This document shows, in pieces, positions 45,714-55,491 of a DNA stretch of 64,000 nucleotides. The DNA lies in assembly GCF_003660445.1 (NCBI RefSeq), contig NZ_QZVQ01000004.1:186001-250000 (forward strand). Reading direction: 5' to 3'. The notes under the pieces are model-generated. The model had not been told where the DNA came from, searched no databases, and worked only from the letters and a program-made list of their open reading frames with translations. A program made the translations under genes and the position numbers. Source of the stretch: Croceibacterium ferulae (GTDB taxonomy: Bacteria; Pseudomonadota; Alphaproteobacteria; Sphingomonadales; Sphingomonadaceae). Each line of letters opens with the position of its first letter. Position 1 is the stretch's first letter.

Positions 45714-48560
45714 CTACTCTGCCGGTTCGGGGTTGGAAAGCGGCGCCTGCGACCGGGGCAGGACGGTGACCTCCAGCGCCTGACCTGCGTCGAGCCAGCG
45801 GGCGGCGGTTGCCTGCAGCTCGGCCGGAGTGATGGCGGCGATCAGTTCGGGCGTGGCCTGGAAGCGGCCGATATCCTCCGGCCGGGACTGCGCCCGGGTG
45901 GCGAGGCCCAGCCAGCCGCCATTGCCCTTCAGCGCGTTGGCATAGGCCTGCAGCAGGGGCTGGCGCGCGCGCAGCAGCTCGTCCTCGTCGATCGGGGTGG
46001 TGGCAAGCCGCGTGACCGTGGCCAGCATCGCGGTGCGGGCGGCAGCGACCTGATCGGGCGCGATCCCGGCCGAGAGGGCGAACTCGCCATAATCGGGCCA
46101 GGTGCGCGACAGCGTGGCGCTGGCGCTGGGGGAATAGGTCTGGCCCAGCCGTTCCCGCAGGCTGTCGGTCAGCTCCAGTTGCGCCACGCGCTCCAGCAAT
46201 TGCAGCCGCACATAGGTGGCCAGATCGTTGCCGTCGGTGGTGGGCCAAGACAGGCGGAGCAGCGCCTGGGTGGGCGGGCCGTCGTGATACAGTGTGCGGG
46301 GTGTCCGGTCGGCGGTGTAGCTGCGGGACCGGTTGTCGGCATGGGCGCGGAAATCCGCCTCGCGCGGGGGCAGGGCGCCCAGCGTGGCAGCGATGGCGGC
46401 AATGGCTGCGCTTTCGTCGAAGTCGCCGACCAGCGCCAGCTCCAGCGCGCCGCTCGCCAGCCGATCCCCCATGGCGGCGCTCAGGTCGGCGAAGGATGCC
46501 GCCTCCTGCTCGGCCCGGGGCTGGAGCGAGAAGCGCGGGTCGTTGTCCGACAGGATCGCGCCAAGCTGCGTGGCGAGCGCGCCCTGCGGAGTAGCGGCGG
46601 CGCGGGCGAAGAAATCCGCCACGGCGCGCCGGTGCTGCTGCTCCCCCTCCGGCCGGTAGCCCGGATCGGTCAGCGCGGCGGCGAGCAGCTGCAGCTGCAG
46701 CGCGAGATCGGCGGGCGTGGTGTTGGCGGAGAAGGTGAAGCGGTCCTCCCCGGTACTGAAGCCCAGCTGCACGTTGCGGCCGGCGAAGATCGATTGCAGC
46801 GCATCGGCCGAGTGCCGCCCGAGCCCGCCGGCGGGCAGCGAGTCCGCCAGCGCGGTGCCCAGCGGGCGGTCGGCGGTGTCGAGCAGCCGGCCGCCATCCA
46901 GGCCGAGACGCAGGCTGATGCGATTGGCGGCAAGGTCCGTGTGCTTCAGATTGACCCGCAGGCCATTGGCAAAGGTCAGGGTGCGGATGCCCATCGGGCC
47001 GGTGCTGTCGGCCACCACCGTGCCGGGCGTGCCCCAGTCGGCATAGGCCCATTCGTCCGCGGTGCCGTGCTGCGCGGTGGCGACCGGGGCGGCCATGCCG
47101 GTATCCCAAGCCTGCCGCAGGGCATCGGTACCGCCTTCAGGCGGTGTGCGGCCTTCCCAGCGGATCAGCGGATCGGTCAGCGGCACGGCATCTTCCGCCA
47201 GCGCGGCGTGGACGGCAGCGGCGGTGATGGTGGGGGCGAAAGCCTCGAACCGGGCAAGCGAGCTGGCGGGCGTGGTCGGCACGGTGCCATCGTCCAGCAG
47301 GGCGATGGCGGCGGCGACATGGCTGGCGTGGCTGCGGGTGGCGGCGCCGGCGGCGGCCTGTTCCTGCGCGGTGCGCAGCTGCGCCAGCTGTTCGGCCAGC
47401 TCCGCTTCGGTGAAGCCTTGCGCCAGTGCCCTCCGGTATTCCGCCTGCGCGGTGGCGATGCCCACTTGCCAGCCGCCCTCCACCACATCCACGATCAGCC
47501 GGGTGGACCGGGCCGCGCCGAACACCTCCCCCGTGCCGAAGCCGGCGGCCTTGAAGGGCGGGTCCGGCATGCGGGCGAGCCGCTGGAGCCGCCGGTTGAC
47601 GATGGCATAGCCGATCGACTGCAGCAGCCGTGTCTGGCGGCGCTGCACGCTGTCGAGCCCTTCCACCCACGGACCGTGGCGGATGACGCTGACCCGTTCC
47701 GGCAGAGCCGGATCCCGGTAGATCTCCGTCAGGCCGGAAAGGGTCAGCGGCACGGGCCCGGCGGATGGGCCATCTGCGGGGGCGGCACCGGTCCAGTCGG
47801 CGAAGCGGGCGCGGATCGCCGCCTCGACCATAGCGGGATCGAAATCTCCCACCACGATCAGGGCGGCATTGTCCGGCCGGTAGAGCCGCCGCCACAGGCC
47901 GCGCAGCTGGTCCGCTCCGGCGGTGCGCAGCACATCGGCGCTGCCGATCGGCATGCGATGGGGAAAGCGGGCGCCGGGATAGAGGAAGGCGAACTCGTTC
48001 TCCGTCTCCCGATAGGCGTAGGTGTCGCGCGTACGCAGTTCGGCCAGCACCACGCCGCGTTCCCGGGCGACGGCCGCCGGGTCGAAGGTCAGCTCGCCCG
48101 CGGTTTCGCGCATCAGCATCAGGGCGGTTTCGAGCAAAGCCGGGTCTGCGCGGGGCAGGTCCAGCCGGTAGAGCGTCTGTTCAAACCCGGTGGAGGCGTT
48201 GGTGTCCGCCCCGAAGGCAAGCCCTTCGCGTTCCAGCAGGCGCACCATCTCCCCTTCGGGCACATGAGTGGAGCCGTTGAAGGCCATGTGTTCGATGAAG
48301 TGGGCCAGCCCGCGCTCGGCATCATGTTCCTCCAGCGAACCGCTGCCGATCCACAGCTGCACCGTGCCCTGTCCGGCGGGGGTCGCGTTCGCGCGGATCA
48401 GGTAGGTGAGGCCCGTGGGCAGCGTGCCGATGCGCCAGCCGGGATCGGTCGGCAGGTCGCTGGCGGCGATGGCGGAGACCTGCGCGGCGGCAGGCGCGGG
48501 CAGGAGGGGGAGGGTGGCGGCGAGGAGCGCGAGGGGCAGCGCGGGGGACAGGCGGATCAC
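45714..48560 (-). CDS. Exported M16-family zinc protease
   Basis: From a GTG at 48560 the protein has 948 residues with a signal peptide ([20 protein letters not shown]). The N-terminal half has the inverted zinc motif HFIEH in [20 protein letters not shown], with a distal Glu in [12 protein letters not shown]. The C-terminal half has the inactive second repeat ([26 protein letters not shown]). This two-domain insulinase-like layout is typical of periplasmic peptidases in sphingomonads. I see no strong ribosome site before the GTG, so the start is moderately certain; longer frames extend antisense to other genes. Its substrates are unknown. Confidence 0.88.
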   Translation of the reverse strand: MIRLSPALPLALLAATLPLLPAPAAAQVSAIAASDLPTDPGWRIGTLPTGLTYLIRANATPAGQGTVQLWIGSGSLEEHDAERGLAHFIEHMAFNGSTHVPEGEMVRLLEREGLAFGADTNASTGFEQTLYRLDLPRADPALLETALMLMRETAGELTFDPAAVARERGVVLAELRTRDTYAYRETENEFAFLYPGARFPHRMPIGSADVLRTAGADQLRGLWRRLYRPDNAALIVVGDFDPAMVEAAIRARFADWTGAAPADGPSAGPVPLTLSGLTEIYRDPALPERVSVIRHGPWVEGLDSVQRRQTRLLQSIGYAIVNRRLQRLARMPDPPFKAAGFGTGEVFGAARSTRLIVDVVEGGWQVGIATAQAEYRRALAQGFTEAELAEQLAQLRTAQEQAAAGAATRSHASHVAAAIALLDDGTVPTTPASSLARFEAFAPTITAAAVHAALAEDAVPLTDPLIRWEGRTPPEGGTDALRQAWDTGMAAPVATAQHGTADEWAYADWGTPGTVVADSTGPMGIRTLTFANGLRVNLKHTDLAANRISLRLGLDGGRLLDTADRPLGTALADSLPAGGLGRHSADALQSIFAGRNVQLGFSTGEDRFTFSANTTPADLALQLQLLAAALTDPGYRPEGEQQHRRAVADFFARAAATPQGALATQLGAILSDNDPRFSLQPRAEQEAASFADLSAAMGDRLASGALELALVGDFDESAAIAAIAATLGALPPREADFRAHADNRSRSYTADRTPRTLYHDGPPTQALLRLSWPTTDGNDLATYVRLQLLERVAQLELTDSLRERLGQTYSPSASATLSRTWPDYGEFALSAGIAPDQVAAARTAMLATVTRLATTPIDEDELLRARQPLLQAYANALKGNGGWLGLATRAQSRPEDIGRFQATPELIAAITPAELQATAARWLDAGQALEVTVLPRSQAPLSNPEPAE

Positions 48561-48613
48561 GCCCGTGCCATGCCCGCGCGCAGATGAACCGCCAATGGGC
48601 GGCGGCCTGCGCG

Positions 48614-51415
48614 TCAATGCACCACGCTGAGCCCTTCCTGCCGGGTGATCTCCGCATGGTCGAGCGGGACGGGGCGGCCGAAGAAATAGCCCTGCGCCTG
48701 GTCGCAGCCTTCCGCCCGCAGCAGGATCAGCTGGTCGGCGCTTTCCAGCCCTTCCGCCAGCACCGGCACATCCAGGCTGCGGCCCAGCGCCAGCACCGCG
48801 CGGATGATCGCCCGCGCCCGTTCGCTGCCGGAAGAATCCATCAGGAAGGAGCGGTCGATCTTGATCTTGTCGAAGGGGAAGGAGTTCAGCGTGTCGAGCG
48901 AGGAATAGCTGGTGCCGAAATCGTCGATGGCGATGGTGACGCCCAGCGCCTTGATCCCGCGCAGCACGTGCAGCGCCCGTAGCTTGTCGCCGATGACGGC
49001 GCTTTCCGTCACCTCCAGCTCCAGCCGATGCGCGGCCAGCCCGCTTTCCAGCAGCGCCTGCGCCACCAATGCGGGCAGGTCGACATGCATCAGCTGCACC
49101 GGCGACAGGTTGATCGCCACCCGCCAGGGCCGCGGCCATTCGGCGGCCTGGCGGCAGGCGGTGCGCAGCACCCATTCGCCGATCGGCAGGATGGCGCCGC
49201 ATTCCTCCGCGACCGGGATGAAGTCGGCGGGCGAGACCCAGCCGAGCACCGGGTGGTGCCAGCGCAGCAGCGCCTCGTAACCGGTGATCGTGTGATCGGT
49301 CAGCGAACGCTGCACCTGATAGACCAGCCGCAATTCCTCCCGCTCCGCCGCTTCGCGCAGCTCGCTGGCCATGAAGCGGCGCGCGCGGGCGGACTGGTCC
49401 ATGCCGGTCTGGTAGAAGCAGGTCGTCTGGCCCAGCGTGCCCTTGGCCCGGTACATCGCCAGATCCGCATTGTTGACCAGCTCTTCGCGGCTGGTGCCGT
49501 CCGCCGGATAGACCGCGACGCCGATGCTGCCGCCGGGGATGATCCGCTGTTCGCCAAGGATGATCGGCGTTTCCAGCGCCTGCTCCAGCCGGCGGACGAA
49601 TTCCGCCAGATCATCGGTTTCGGTGAACGGCTTGCAGGCGGAGAATTCATCCCCGCCGATGCGGCCGATCGTTTCGCCATCCTGCAGCAGGCCGCGAAAT
49701 GCCTGGCCCAGCTGCCGCAGCACCAGATCGCCGGCCGCGTGGCCGTGATGGTCGTTGATCTCCTTGAACCGGTCCAGATCGATCCCGATCACCGCCAGCT
49801 GCCCGCCCTGCACCCCGGATCGCGCCAGCGCATCGTCCAGCGACTGTGCGAAGCCGGGGCGGTTGGGCAATCCGGTCAGTGCGTCATGCAGGGCCATGTG
49901 CTCGATCCGGGCGGCTGCGCGGCGGCTTTCGGTGATGTCCTCCAGGGTGGTGACAAAGCCGCCGGCGGGCAGCGGGCGATGCCGCATGCACAGCGTGCGA
50001 TCGTCCGGCGAATTGAACACCAGCATGCCGCCATCCGGATCGCGATAGCACTGGCGGTGCCGGTGAAGCGCCATCTCGATCGTCTCGGCCGTGACGGCGA
50101 CACCGTCCCGCCGTTCGGCATGCAGCCGGATCACGTCCGCCAGCGTCATGCCCGGCTGCATTTCCTCCGCCGCGAAACCGCTGAGCGTGGCGGCCTGCGT
50201 GTTCGCCAGCAGCAGCCGCTCCTCCGCGTCGAACAGGCACAGGCCCTGATGCATGTTGGTGAGCGCGGTATCCAGATTGGCGGTCAGCACCGCCATGCGT
50301 TCCTGGCTGACGCGATATTGCGTCATGTCGCGCGTGACCTTGGCATAGCCGGTCAGCATGCCGGCATCGTCGCGCATGGCCATGACCACGACATGCGCCC
50401 AGAAGCGGCTGCCATCCTTGCGGCAGCGCCAGCCTTCGGTCTTGAAGGTGCCGTTCTCGGCAGCGGCGGCCAGTGTGGCGGCGATCGCGTCGGGTGAATC
50501 CTCGGGCGGGTAGAAGGCGGCCAGCGGCAGGCCGATCGCCTCATCCTCCGTGTAGCCCTTCAGGCTGCGGGCGCCCCGGTTCCAGGAACAGACCGTGCCG
50601 TCAGGCGCCAGCATGTAGATCGCCAGCCCCTGCACCGATTGCACCAGCAGCGCGAACTCCCGCTCGCGCGAGGCGATGGTGAAGCGCGCGCGCGAGGCGA
50701 ACAGCGACGCCATGCCCAGCAGCGCCAGCAGACCACTGGCGACCACCCCGATCAGCGTGCCCAGGTTCATGGGCGAAAGCACGGTGGAACTGCCCGCAAG
50801 ATCACGCGCGGCATCCGGGACCACGGTAATGGACGCCATGCCGGTGAAGTGCAGCAGCAGGATGGCCAGCGCGACCAGCATCGCCGCGCCGAGGGCGCTG
50901 CGGGCCCCGCGCCAATCGAGTGCCAGGAGCAGTGCAGGAATCAACGGTGCGATCGCCAGCAGGACGGAGGCGGTGACGCCCGCCCGATCGAACAGGAAGC
51001 GTCCGGGAAACGTCACCGCAGCCATGCCGGCATAGTGCATCGCCGAAATGCCGCAGCCCAGCACGATGCCGCCAGCCACGGCACCGCGCCACCCGCCCAG
51101 ACGCAGTGCCAGCCAGAAGGCCAGGCCGGCAGCAGCGGTGACGATGGCGAGGGAAATGGCGGTCAGCAGGACTTCGTACCCGGCCGCGACGCCCGGATCG
51201 TAGCCAAGCATGGCAATGAAGTGGGTTGCCCAGACGCCCACGCCGGTCGCGGTGGCCGCGAGTGCGGTCCAGCGCAGACGGTTCCGGTTACGGGCGCGCT
51301 GCGCCGATCGGACCAGGGTGATCGTTGCCCAGCAGGTGGCGCTGCACAGGACCAGGGCCAGCGCCAGCAGACGCCAGTCATGCTGGTCCCGGATGCAGTA
51401 GAACAGTGTGAGCAT
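48614..51415 (-). CDS. MHYT-PAS-GGDEF-EAL membrane protein for cyclic di-GMP turnover
   Basis: The 933-residue protein starts with a seven-helix MHYT sensor (about 1-240). Its characteristic pairs appear as WATHFIAML, SAMHYAGMA and LHFTGMAS, thought to bind metal and sense oxygen, CO or NO. PAS domains follow (about 255-495). A GGDEF domain has an intact RIGGDEF near residue 588, and an EAL domain has YEALLRW near 713 with DDFGTSYSSL further on. Both synthesis and breakdown of cyclic di-GMP are therefore possible; the intact EAL suggests phosphodiesterase activity. It stands upstream of the M16 gene, 53 bases apart. Confidence 0.94.
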   Translation of the reverse strand: MLTLFYCIRDQHDWRLLALALVLCSATCWATITLVRSAQRARNRNRLRWTALAATATGVGVWATHFIAMLGYDPGVAAGYEVLLTAISLAIVTAAAGLAFWLALRLGGWRGAVAGGIVLGCGISAMHYAGMAAVTFPGRFLFDRAGVTASVLLAIAPLIPALLLALDWRGARSALGAAMLVALAILLLHFTGMASITVVPDAARDLAGSSTVLSPMNLGTLIGVVASGLLALLGMASLFASRARFTIASREREFALLVQSVQGLAIYMLAPDGTVCSWNRGARSLKGYTEDEAIGLPLAAFYPPEDSPDAIAATLAAAAENGTFKTEGWRCRKDGSRFWAHVVVMAMRDDAGMLTGYAKVTRDMTQYRVSQERMAVLTANLDTALTNMHQGLCLFDAEERLLLANTQAATLSGFAAEEMQPGMTLADVIRLHAERRDGVAVTAETIEMALHRHRQCYRDPDGGMLVFNSPDDRTLCMRHRPLPAGGFVTTLEDITESRRAAARIEHMALHDALTGLPNRPGFAQSLDDALARSGVQGGQLAVIGIDLDRFKEINDHHGHAAGDLVLRQLGQAFRGLLQDGETIGRIGGDEFSACKPFTETDDLAEFVRRLEQALETPIILGEQRIIPGGSIGVAVYPADGTSREELVNNADLAMYRAKGTLGQTTCFYQTGMDQSARARRFMASELREAAEREELRLVYQVQRSLTDHTITGYEALLRWHHPVLGWVSPADFIPVAEECGAILPIGEWVLRTACRQAAEWPRPWRVAINLSPVQLMHVDLPALVAQALLESGLAAHRLELEVTESAVIGDKLRALHVLRGIKALGVTIAIDDFGTSYSSLDTLNSFPFDKIKIDRSFLMDSSGSERARAIIRAVLALGRSLDVPVLAEGLESADQLILLRAEGCDQAQGYFFGRPVPLDHAEITRQEGLSVVH

Positions 51416-51567
51416 GCAATCCCCCAGGCCCGTACTCGGGCGGAGGCTGACCTACACCGGATTTGTGTGCAAGTGCTTAAGCAGAGATCAGGACAGAACC
51501 GATACGAATGGGGCGCCGACGAGGTCTTGCGCCGCCTTCCGATTTCATGCTGCCTGCCTTGATCAGT

Positions 51568-52368
51568 CTACTTCTTGGGCTTGGGCGTGCTGCGCAGCTT
51601 GGAGCGATGGGCCGACATGTCGAACACCTCGCCCGGGCCATCCTCACCCTGCAGCAGGCCGAGGCGGCGGGCGACCTCCTGATAGGCCTCCTCCTCCCCG
51701 CCCAGGTCGCGGCGGAAGCGATCCTTGTCCAGCTTTTCCCCGCTGGTCATGTCCCACAGGCGGCAATTGTCCGGGCTAATCTCGTCCGCCAGGATCACGC
51801 GCGAATAATCCTGATCCCAGATGCGGCCGAATTCCAGCTTGAAGTCGACCAGGCGGATGTCGATCGCGGCGAACATGCCGCACAGGAAATCGTTCACGCG
51901 GATCGCCATGGAGGAGATGTCCTGCATCTCCTCATGCGTGGCCCAGCCGAAGCAGGCGATGTGCTCTTCGGCAACCATCGGATCCTGCAGCTCGTCGGAC
52001 TTCAGGTAATATTCAATCAGGGTGTGAGGCAGCGGCTCGCCTTCTTCGATCCCCAGCCGCTTGGACAGGGAGCCGGCGGCAACGTTGCGCACGACCACTT
52101 CCAGCGGAATGATCTCCACCTGGCGGACCAGCTGTTCGCGCATGTTCAGCCGGCGGATGAAATGCGTCGGGATGCCGATATGCGACAGGCGCAGGAAGAC
52201 ATGTTCGGAAATGCGGTTGTTGATCACGCCCTTGCCGTTGATCGTGCCCTTCTTCTGGGCGTTGAAGGCGGTGGCGTCATCCTTGAAGTACTGGATGATG
52301 GTGCCGGGTTCCGGACCTTCATACAGGATCTTGGCCTTGCCTTCGTAGATCTGGCGGCGGCGGGACAT
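51568..52368 (-). CDS. purC: SAICAR synthase (phosphoribosylaminoimidazole-succinocarboxamide synthase)
   Basis: PurC joins aspartate to CAIR with ATP in purine synthesis. The 266-residue protein starts [19 protein letters not shown] and has the [14 protein letters not shown] loop. [28 protein letters not shown] and the [10 protein letters not shown] and LADEISPD catalytic segments follow. The C-terminal extension ([15 protein letters not shown]) is basic and longer than in many homologues. The ATG at 52368 is the family start. purS and purQ lie 19 kb away, so purine genes are dispersed here. Confidence 0.96.
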   Translation of the reverse strand: MSRRRQIYEGKAKILYEGPEPGTIIQYFKDDATAFNAQKKGTINGKGVINNRISEHVFLRLSHIGIPTHFIRRLNMREQLVRQVEIIPLEVVVRNVAAGSLSKRLGIEEGEPLPHTLIEYYLKSDELQDPMVAEEHIACFGWATHEEMQDISSMAIRVNDFLCGMFAAIDIRLVDFKLEFGRIWDQDYSRVILADEISPDNCRLWDMTSGEKLDKDRFRRDLGGEEEAYQEVARRLGLLQGEDGPGEVFDMSAHRSKLRSTPKPKK

Positions 52369-52449
52369 GGGCGTATTTCCTGCTGGCGCCCGGCGGGGCG
52401 ACTTTGCGCCAGCCCTTAGGGCCAAAGGCGATTGTTGGCAATGTAAGCG

Positions 52450-54021
52450 CTAATCCGCACGCGCCCACCCCGGTGCGGCGGGAACGAGCGCGTCCAGCAC
52501 GGCCTGCGCGCTGGCGAGGGTGTCCGCCCGGCGGCTCTCGCTCATCCGGTCCCACGTGCCGTAGACCCGGCCGATGCGGCGGTTGGGTTCCAGCTTTTCC
52601 CGATTGCGGACCATGAAGTCCCAATAGAGCGGATTGAACGGGCAGGCATCCGGCCCGGTCTTCTGGTCGACGTCATACCGGCAGGCACCGCAATAATCGG
52701 ACATCTTGTTGATGTAATTGCCGCTGGCGGCATAGGGCTTGCTGGCCAGCGTGCCGCCATCGGCGAACAGCGACATCGCTGCCACATTGGGCAGCTCCAC
52801 CCATTCGTAAGCGTCGGCATAGACGACCAGGAACCAGTCCTCCAGCTCCTGCGGAGAGATACCGGCGATCAGCGCGAAATTGCCGAGCACCATCAGGCGC
52901 TGGATATGATGGGCGTGGGCATTGTCGCGGGTGGAGCGGACGCAATCGGCCATGCAGCGCATGTCCGTCTCCCCCGTCCAGTAGAAATCGGGCAGCGGGC
53001 GGGTCACGCCGAACCAGTTGGCATCGCGCAAGCCGGGCATGTGCAGCCAGTACATGCCGCGCACGAATTCGCGCCAGCCCAGGATCTGGCGGATGAAGCC
53101 CTCCACCGCATTCAGCGGGGCGCGGCCGGCGCGGTATTCCGCCTCCGCCCGGCGGCACAGGTCCAGCGGATCGAGCAGGCCGAGATTGAGCGAGGTTGAG
53201 AGCAGGGAGTGGAACAGCGCGTCCTCCCCGTGCAGCATGACGTCCTGCCAGGTGCCGAAATGCGGCAGGCGCTGGGTCATGAAGGCTTGGGCCGCCTGCT
53301 CCGCCTCCAGGCTGGTGACGGGCCAGTGGAAGTGGGCGAGAGAGCCGAAATGGCCGGGGAACAGGCGTTCGACCATCGCGATGACCTCCGCCGTGATCGC
53401 GTCGGGGGCGAATTGCGGCACCGGCGGTGCGTCCAGCTGGCGGGGCGGGGGTGCGCGGTTGTCGCGGTCGTAGTTCCATTGCCCGCCGGCGGGCTCGGCG
53501 CCGTCCATCAGCAGGCCGGTCTCGATCCGCAACTGGCGGTAGAAGAACTCCATCCGCAGCTCCCGCCGGCCGGCGGACCAGCTGTAGAATTCGGGCAGGG
53601 AGCAGATGAAGCGGTCGTCCGGCAGGATGCGCATCGGCACCGGACTGTCCGCCTGAAGGGCGCGCAGGGCCTGCATCACGCGCAGCTCGCTGGCCTCCAC
53701 CATCTGCACCGCGGCGGCAGAGTGGCGGGTGATGGCGCGCGCGATCTCCCCCGTGAAGCTGCCAGTGTTGGCGGGATCTTCCAGTTCCACATAGTCCACC
53801 TGCCAGCCGGCGGCCCGCATCTCGGCCGCGAAGTGGCGCATGGCGGACAGGATCAGGGCGATCTTGGCCTTGTGGTGGCGGACATTGGTGGTCTCCTCCG
53901 CCACCTCCATCAGCAGCAGCACGGTGTCCGCCGGAGTGCGGCCCGCCAGGCTGGAGAGGGTGGGGGTGAGCTGATCGCCCAGTATCGGGACCAGGACAGG
54001 CTGGAGGGTGGGGCCGGGCAT
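52450..54021 (-). CDS. Fe-S cluster photolyase/cryptochrome (FeS-BCP, PhrB-like)
   Basis: The 523-residue protein matches the cryptochrome/deoxyribodipyrimidine photolyase-related group that binds FAD, a lumazine chromophore and a [4Fe-4S] cluster. The four expected cluster cysteines are Cys 356, Cys 444, Cys 447 and Cys 460 (DMRCMADC, YCGACRYDV and DACPFNPLYWDF). The N-terminal domain opens with PILGDQLTPTLSSL. VLLMEVAEETTNVRHHKAKI and the DDRFICSLPEFYSW segment are typical. Members repair (6-4) photoproducts in DNA using light. The start at 54021 is an ATG; a TTG six bases earlier is less likely. Confidence 0.92.
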   Translation of the reverse strand: MPGPTLQPVLVPILGDQLTPTLSSLAGRTPADTVLLLMEVAEETTNVRHHKAKIALILSAMRHFAAEMRAAGWQVDYVELEDPANTGSFTGEIARAITRHSAAAVQMVEASELRVMQALRALQADSPVPMRILPDDRFICSLPEFYSWSAGRRELRMEFFYRQLRIETGLLMDGAEPAGGQWNYDRDNRAPPPRQLDAPPVPQFAPDAITAEVIAMVERLFPGHFGSLAHFHWPVTSLEAEQAAQAFMTQRLPHFGTWQDVMLHGEDALFHSLLSTSLNLGLLDPLDLCRRAEAEYRAGRAPLNAVEGFIRQILGWREFVRGMYWLHMPGLRDANWFGVTRPLPDFYWTGETDMRCMADCVRSTRDNAHAHHIQRLMVLGNFALIAGISPQELEDWFLVVYADAYEWVELPNVAAMSLFADGGTLASKPYAASGNYINKMSDYCGACRYDVDQKTGPDACPFNPLYWDFMVRNREKLEPNRRIGRVYGTWDRMSESRRADTLASAQAVLDALVPAAPGWARAD

Positions 54022-54061
54022 CGCCAATCAATGCACCGGCCAGCCCCCTGTGCCCGCAGGC

Positions 54062-54655
54062 TTACAGCTTGGCGATCTCTTCCCGGGCGGCGGCGAGGCC
54101 GGCCTCGACCGCTTCGGGACCGTAGCCGGCCTTGTTCACGCGGACGAATTCGGGGTCGATCCCCAGGAAGTTGAACAGGGTCTTCAGGTAGGTTTCCTGA
54201 TGCTCGCCCGGTCCCCCCTGCTCGTAGTCGCCACCCCGGCTGCTGGCGACGATCACGCGGCGCCCGCCGGCCAGGCCCTTGGGGCCGTTCTCGTCATAGG
54301 CGAAGGTGACGCGGGGTACGCCCAGCCGGTCGATCCAGGCCTTCAGCTGCGAAGGGATGGTGAAGTTGTACATCGGCGCGCCCACCAGCACGATGTCGCT
54401 GGCCAGGAACTCGTCCAGCACGGCGCGCTCCTTGGCGAAGGCGGCCTGCATCTCGGGCGTGCGGGCTTCTTCCGGCCGGCGGATGGCGCCGGTGGTGACG
54501 GGGTCGAGATGCGGCAGCGGATCGGTGCCGTAGTCATGCTCGATCACCGTGGCATCGGGATGCTGCGCGGTGAAGTGGTCGAGCAGCATCTGGGTCAGGC
54601 GGCCGCTGACGGAATCATCGCCGGTGGTGGCGCTGTCGATCCGGAGAATTTGCAT
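54062..54655 (-). CDS. azoR: FMN-dependent NADH:quinone/azo oxidoreductase
   Basis: The 197-residue flavodoxin-fold enzyme has the AzoR N-terminus (ILRIDSATTGDDSVSGRLT). The FMN loops are GAPMYNFTIPSQLKAWIDR and ASSRGGDYE, and TYLKTLFNFLGI follows. It reduces quinones and azo compounds with NADH and protects against thiol and quinone stress. It is divergent from an HxlR-type regulator with only 41 bases between starts, the classic arrangement in which the regulator represses azoR until oxidised or alkylated. Confidence 0.94.
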   Translation of the reverse strand: MQILRIDSATTGDDSVSGRLTQMLLDHFTAQHPDATVIEHDYGTDPLPHLDPVTTGAIRRPEEARTPEMQAAFAKERAVLDEFLASDIVLVGAPMYNFTIPSQLKAWIDRLGVPRVTFAYDENGPKGLAGGRRVIVASSRGGDYEQGGPGEHQETYLKTLFNFLGIDPEFVRVNKAGYGPEAVEAGLAAAREEIAKL

Positions 54656-54670
54656 GGGGGCGTCCCTGTG

Positions 54671-54685
54671 GTTACTGTTGGTGAC
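54671..54685. promoter_or_regulatory. Candidate operator between azoR and the HxlR regulator
   Basis: GTTAC at 54671-54675 and GTGAC at 54681-54685 form an almost symmetric pair five bases apart (one mismatch) in the centre of the 41-base divergent intergenic region. HxlR regulators bind such short dyads. Binding is inferred. Confidence 0.35.
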
Positions 54686-54696
54686 TGGAGGCTGAT

Positions 54697-55131
54697 ATGG
54701 CGACCCAGACTATCATTGCGCAAGAAGGCACATTCTTGTCCGAAGGGCACACCGATGTACCTGCCCCGCTGCAGGTGCCCGACCATGGCGCCTGCACCGC
54801 GGTGAACGATGTGCTGGCGCGGGTGGGGGACAAGTGGACCATCCGCGTGATCATGGCGCTGGGCACCGGGCCGCTGCGCTTCAACGCGCTGAAGCGGGAG
54901 ATCGACGCGATCAGCCAGCGGATGCTGACCCGCACGCTGCGGGTGCTGGAACGCGACGGACTGGTGCGCCGGCTGGTGGAGCCGAGCGTACCGCCGCGGG
55001 TGGAATATTCGCTGACCCCGCTGGGCCGTTCGCTGCAGGAGCCGGTGACGGTGATCGGCCAGTGGGCGATGGACAAGCGCGGCGAAGTGGCGCGGGCGCG
55101 GGCCGATTACGACGCCCGGGACGAGGGCTGA
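54697..55131 (+). CDS. HxlR-family transcriptional regulator
   Basis: The 144-residue protein has the HxlR/YodB winged helix: VNDVLARVGDKWTIRVIMALGTGPLRFNALKREI, ISQRMLTRTLRVLERDGLV and PRVEYSLTPLGRSL. A Cys at 33, just before the DNA-binding domain, is where redox-sensing members carry their reactive thiol. GGAG lies six bases before the ATG. Divergence from azoR implies control of that reductase and of its own gene in response to quinones or electrophiles; this is inferred from known YodB-type systems. Confidence 0.92.
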   Translation: MATQTIIAQEGTFLSEGHTDVPAPLQVPDHGACTAVNDVLARVGDKWTIRVIMALGTGPLRFNALKREIDAISQRMLTRTLRVLERDGLVRRLVEPSVPPRVEYSLTPLGRSLQEPVTVIGQWAMDKRGEVARARADYDARDEG

Positions 55132-55337
55132 AGCTTACACCGAACGGGCGAAATGTGCGCGAGCGGAGCGCCGGGTTTTCGGCGGTTGGCTGCGGGTTTG
55201 CGGCGAATGGGTGTGTGAACTTCCGCCGGCGGGCTGTGCGGGGGTGGTGCAAGCCCTTGTTGCGGCGAAGTTTTTAGTGGGCTGAGTCATGCGTTGGTGA
55301 TGGCATGGCGCGGGCGATGTAGGAAAGTGCAACGGCC

Positions 55338-55490
55338 ATCCTCCCCGGTACGGGGAGGGGGACCGCCGCGCGCCAGCGCGGGGGTGGAGGGGCACTGGAG
55401 GTCTCTCCGGACCGCAAAGCCCAGAGAGGCGGCGGGTGCCCCTCCACCCCTCGCTACGCGAGCGGTCCCCCTCCCCCGGCGGGGGAGGAT
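55338..55490. repeat. 153-base imperfect inverted repeat, GC-rich intergenic element
   Basis: The left arm (about 55338-55394) begins ATCCTCCCC and includes GGGGAGGGGGACCGC and GGTGGAGGGGCA. The right arm (about 55437-55490) carries the inverse: TGCCCCTCCACC, GCGGTCCCCCTCCCC and GGGGAGGAT. A 42-base centre separates them. The right end stops two bases before the ohr stop codon. The 55132-55491 gap between the HxlR gene and ohr holds no gene that I can support; this element fills nearly half of it. The form suggests a REP- or MITE-like dispersed repeat. Confidence 0.75.
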
Positions 55491-55491
55491 A

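Noticed and set aside
45702-48587. A 961-codon plus-strand open frame opposite the M16 protease
   Set aside because: The product has no domain pattern and is rich in Arg, Gly and Gln; the minus strand has an intact zinc protease with signal peptide.
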